54,069 bases of DNA from assembly GCA_905214955.1 (NCBI GenBank), contig CAJMON010000014.1, positions 1 through 54,069 of the forward strand, written 5' to 3'. Under the pieces are notes generated by a model that was not told where the DNA came from, made no database searches, and was given only the letters and a program-made list of their open reading frames with translations. Below, one piece after another: positions 52,265-54,069 of this stretch; within the stretch, counting starts at the first letter, position 1, and every line of letters starts with the position of its first letter. The stretch comes from an uncultured bacterium (GTDB lineage Bacteria > Bacillota > Clostridia > Lachnospirales > Lachnospiraceae). The position numbers and the translations under genes were made by a program.

Positions 52265-53914
52265 ATGAACAAGAAAAGAGTAATTGCTCTGGCTCTGACA
52301 GCTGCAATGGTTGGAACCATGACAAGCGGCCTGACTGCATTCGCTGATGAAGCAGAAGGCTACACCTATGGCGTAGATACTACGTTCCATTCTGATGAAC
52401 CGGTTACTTACACCATGATGTTCTCAGATCATGAGAACTATCCGTACAGCGCTGACTGGAGAATCTGGAGTGCAATCGAAGAGCGTACCAACGTTACCTT
52501 TGATCTGACCACTGTTGCCAGAACAGACTACAACGACAAAGTAACCGCTATGATCAACAGCGGAAGCGCTCCTTACATCATTCCGAAGATCTATGATTCT
52601 TCTGCATATGAGGACAGCGGCCAGCTGGTAGCAGTAAGTGATTACGTACAGTATATGCCCAACTACTCCAAACAGGTAGAAGAGTGGGGCATGGAAGAAG
52701 ATTTGAAGCAGATCTACGCTGCAGATGGTAAATACTATCGTCTCCCGGGTATGTGGGAGAAAACAGCAGGCGGCTATTCCCTGATCATCCGTAAGGATAT
52801 CTTTGAGGCAGCTGGTGTTGATATGAGCACAGAACCGACCTGGACATGGGAAGATTTCTATGATGCACTGAAGAAAGTTCAGGAGTATACCGGAAAAGAC
52901 AATATCTGGTCTGATCAGTATCAGTTCGGATGCACCATGAACCTGGCAGCTACTGTTTATAATGTAACCGCTGGTAACTCCACTGATGGTGGTGACTGGG
53001 GTCTGAAAGACGGTAAGAAGTTCAACTTCGATACCAATGAATTCTACTTTGCAGATACCACTGACGAGTACAAAGAGTTCCTGACTTATTTCCACAAACT
53101 GTATGATGAAGGTATCCTGGATCCGGAAACCTTTACACAGGATTCTTCTCAGGCACAGGCTAAATTCTTCCGCGGTGATTCTTATGTCCTGGCTGCAAAC
53201 TATCAGCAGCTGTCTGACATCCTGTCCAGCAACAAGATGACTGATGAAGGCGCTGAACTGTATTTCATGACTACTCCGTCAGGTCCTGCTGGAAACCTGA
53301 AAGTTTCCAGTGCCGCAGGTCGTCTGGAAAATGGTGTGTGCATCAGCAAGAACGCTCTGGATGAGCTGGGCGAAGAAAAATTCATCGAAATGCTTCGTTT
53401 TGTTGACTGGCTGTGGTACTCTGACGAAGGTCATGAGCTGAGCCAGTGGGGTGTTGAAGGCGAGACCTACACCAAAGATGCTGATGGAAACATCACTCTG
53501 AACTCTGATATTTACTACAACGGATTCAACCCGGGTGCTGAGAAGAAACTGAATGTTGACTATGGTTTCGGCGGCGGCGTATTCGCATACGGCGGAAACG
53601 AGCAGATTCAGCTTTCCAAATTCACCGAGGGTGAAAAAGAGTGGAACGAGCGTATCAATGCAAACAAGGTTGACATTCAGCTGATGCCGCCGGTACTGGC
53701 AGATGAGCTTGAAAAAGAAGACCTGAACCTGATCAAAGTTCCTCTGATGGATTATGTAAATACTTCCGCTCTGGAATTCATCACTGGAAAGAAGAGTCTG
53801 GATGACGATTGGGATGCATACGTAACCGAGTGCATGGATAACCTGAAGGCTTCTGATTACATCGATCAGGTAAATGAAATCTTCAATAATACAAAGGATA
53901 TCCTTGGTTACTAA
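52265..53914 (+). CDS. CUT1 sugar ABC transporter binding protein, third system
   Basis: A 549-residue extracellular binding protein. The start at 52265 (MNKKRVIA) is eight bases after AGGAGG. The longer frame from 52226 lacks an RBS. Residues 1-27 are a signal peptide with an A-F-A signal peptidase I site and no cysteine, so there is no lipid anchor. The mature protein has family features such as YTMMFSDHENYPYSADW and SAPYIIPKIYD. It is the last gene of the operon, set off by a hairpin before it and a strong terminator after it, which suggests separate control of its level. Confidence 0.9.
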   Translation: MNKKRVIALALTAAMVGTMTSGLTAFADEAEGYTYGVDTTFHSDEPVTYTMMFSDHENYPYSADWRIWSAIEERTNVTFDLTTVARTDYNDKVTAMINSGSAPYIIPKIYDSSAYEDSGQLVAVSDYVQYMPNYSKQVEEWGMEEDLKQIYAADGKYYRLPGMWEKTAGGYSLIIRKDIFEAAGVDMSTEPTWTWEDFYDALKKVQEYTGKDNIWSDQYQFGCTMNLAATVYNVTAGNSTDGGDWGLKDGKKFNFDTNEFYFADTTDEYKEFLTYFHKLYDEGILDPETFTQDSSQAQAKFFRGDSYVLAANYQQLSDILSSNKMTDEGAELYFMTTPSGPAGNLKVSSAAGRLENGVCISKNALDELGEEKFIEMLRFVDWLWYSDEGHELSQWGVEGETYTKDADGNITLNSDIYYNGFNPGAEKKLNVDYGFGGGVFAYGGNEQIQLSKFTEGEKEWNERINANKVDIQLMPPVLADELEKEDLNLIKVPLMDYVNTSALEFITGKKSLDDDWDAYVTECMDNLKASDYIDQVNEIFNNTKDILGY

Positions 53915-53957
53915 TCAAACACGGTAAAACCAGCAGAAACGATGGTATGCCATCGAG

Positions 53958-53998
53958 AGGAGGCTGCCGCAGTATCTGCGGCAGCCTCCTATACTTTT
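53958..53998 (+). terminator. Strong intrinsic terminator of the third transporter operon
   Basis: AGGAGGCTGCCGCAG (53958-53972) pairs perfectly with its complement at 53976-53990 over a three-base loop, followed by ATACTTTTT. A small hairpin (CGATGG/CCATCG, 53940-53955) precedes it. Nothing further is recognised to the window end. Confidence 0.93.
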
Positions 53999-54069
53999 TG
54001 CACAGAAAAGTACAAAAAAATGTAACTGTTCAGAGCCAAGCAAAATTTCATAAAACAGGTGTAAAATGC

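Noticed and set aside
1..54069. CRISPR array, prophage, transposase or integrase genes, tRNA or rRNA
   Set aside because: No regularly spaced direct repeats, phage or recombinase-like proteins, or recognisable structural RNA genes were seen on either strand.

Overview
The window reads as chromosomal DNA from a gut-type Clostridia, most likely Lachnospiraceae. This is an inference from AGGAGG-type ribosome binding sites, moderate GC, YesM/YesN-type two-component systems, several CUT1 sugar ABC transporters and a very dense set of intracellular glycoside hydrolases. No 16S rRNA, tRNA, prophage, transposase or CRISPR array was seen. The single housekeeping gene is ribosomal protein L25 (39750-40352, minus strand), bounded by a strong bidirectional terminator.

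Layout. (1) 97-11151: a GH78 alpha-L-rhamnosidase, a convergent response regulator and sensor kinase pair, then binding protein, two permeases and a GH95 enzyme. (2) 11348-12460: a free-standing URO-D-fold protein behind its own promoter with a perfect cre (CcpA) site. (3) 12521-23895: a second transporter (two permeases and a binding protein) followed by a GH2-type enzyme and a CE15-like esterase. It is flanked by a lone response regulator on the left and a lone YesM-type kinase on the right, which look like one two-component system split around its target operon. (4) 24124-35091: an orphan binding protein coupled to a compact GH95, GH29, GH42, GH31 and GH140-like cassette. (5) 35130-39682: a MATE exporter, an unassigned 902-residue TIM-barrel protein and an AraC DNA-binding domain of 116 residues. 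(6) 39750-49122: L25, an AraC/cupin regulator, GH43, a sialate-O-acetylesterase-like esterase and a long GH2 enzyme. (7) 49123-53998: 1.1 kb of repeats and leader, then a third transporter (two permeases, binding protein) and a perfect 15-bp terminator.

How the parts work together. None of the glycosidases or esterases has a signal peptide, and no lyase or endo-acting enzyme is present. The locus therefore looks built to import oligosaccharides released elsewhere and to strip them in the cytoplasm by exo-action. The sugars implied are L-rhamnose, L-fucose or L-galactose, D-galactose, D-xylose, arabinose, possibly apiose, plus acyl or uronyl esters. This fits plant cell wall side chains: fucosylated xyloglucan, or rhamnogalacturonan II-like structures. 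No ABC ATPase gene is present, so the transporters probably share an MsmX-type ATPase encoded elsewhere.

The least expected material is outside the genes. A dispersed hairpin repeat family (about 11-52, 23949-24020 and a 181-bp element with perfect 13-bp terminal inverted repeats at 43287-43467) and two adjacent fold-back elements (49187-49406 and 49433-49593) occupy intergenic spaces. There is a short leader ORF (50206-50232) overlapping a permease start. Among the genes, the 902-residue enzyme, the URO-D-fold protein and the binding proteins without a lipobox are the most worth following up.
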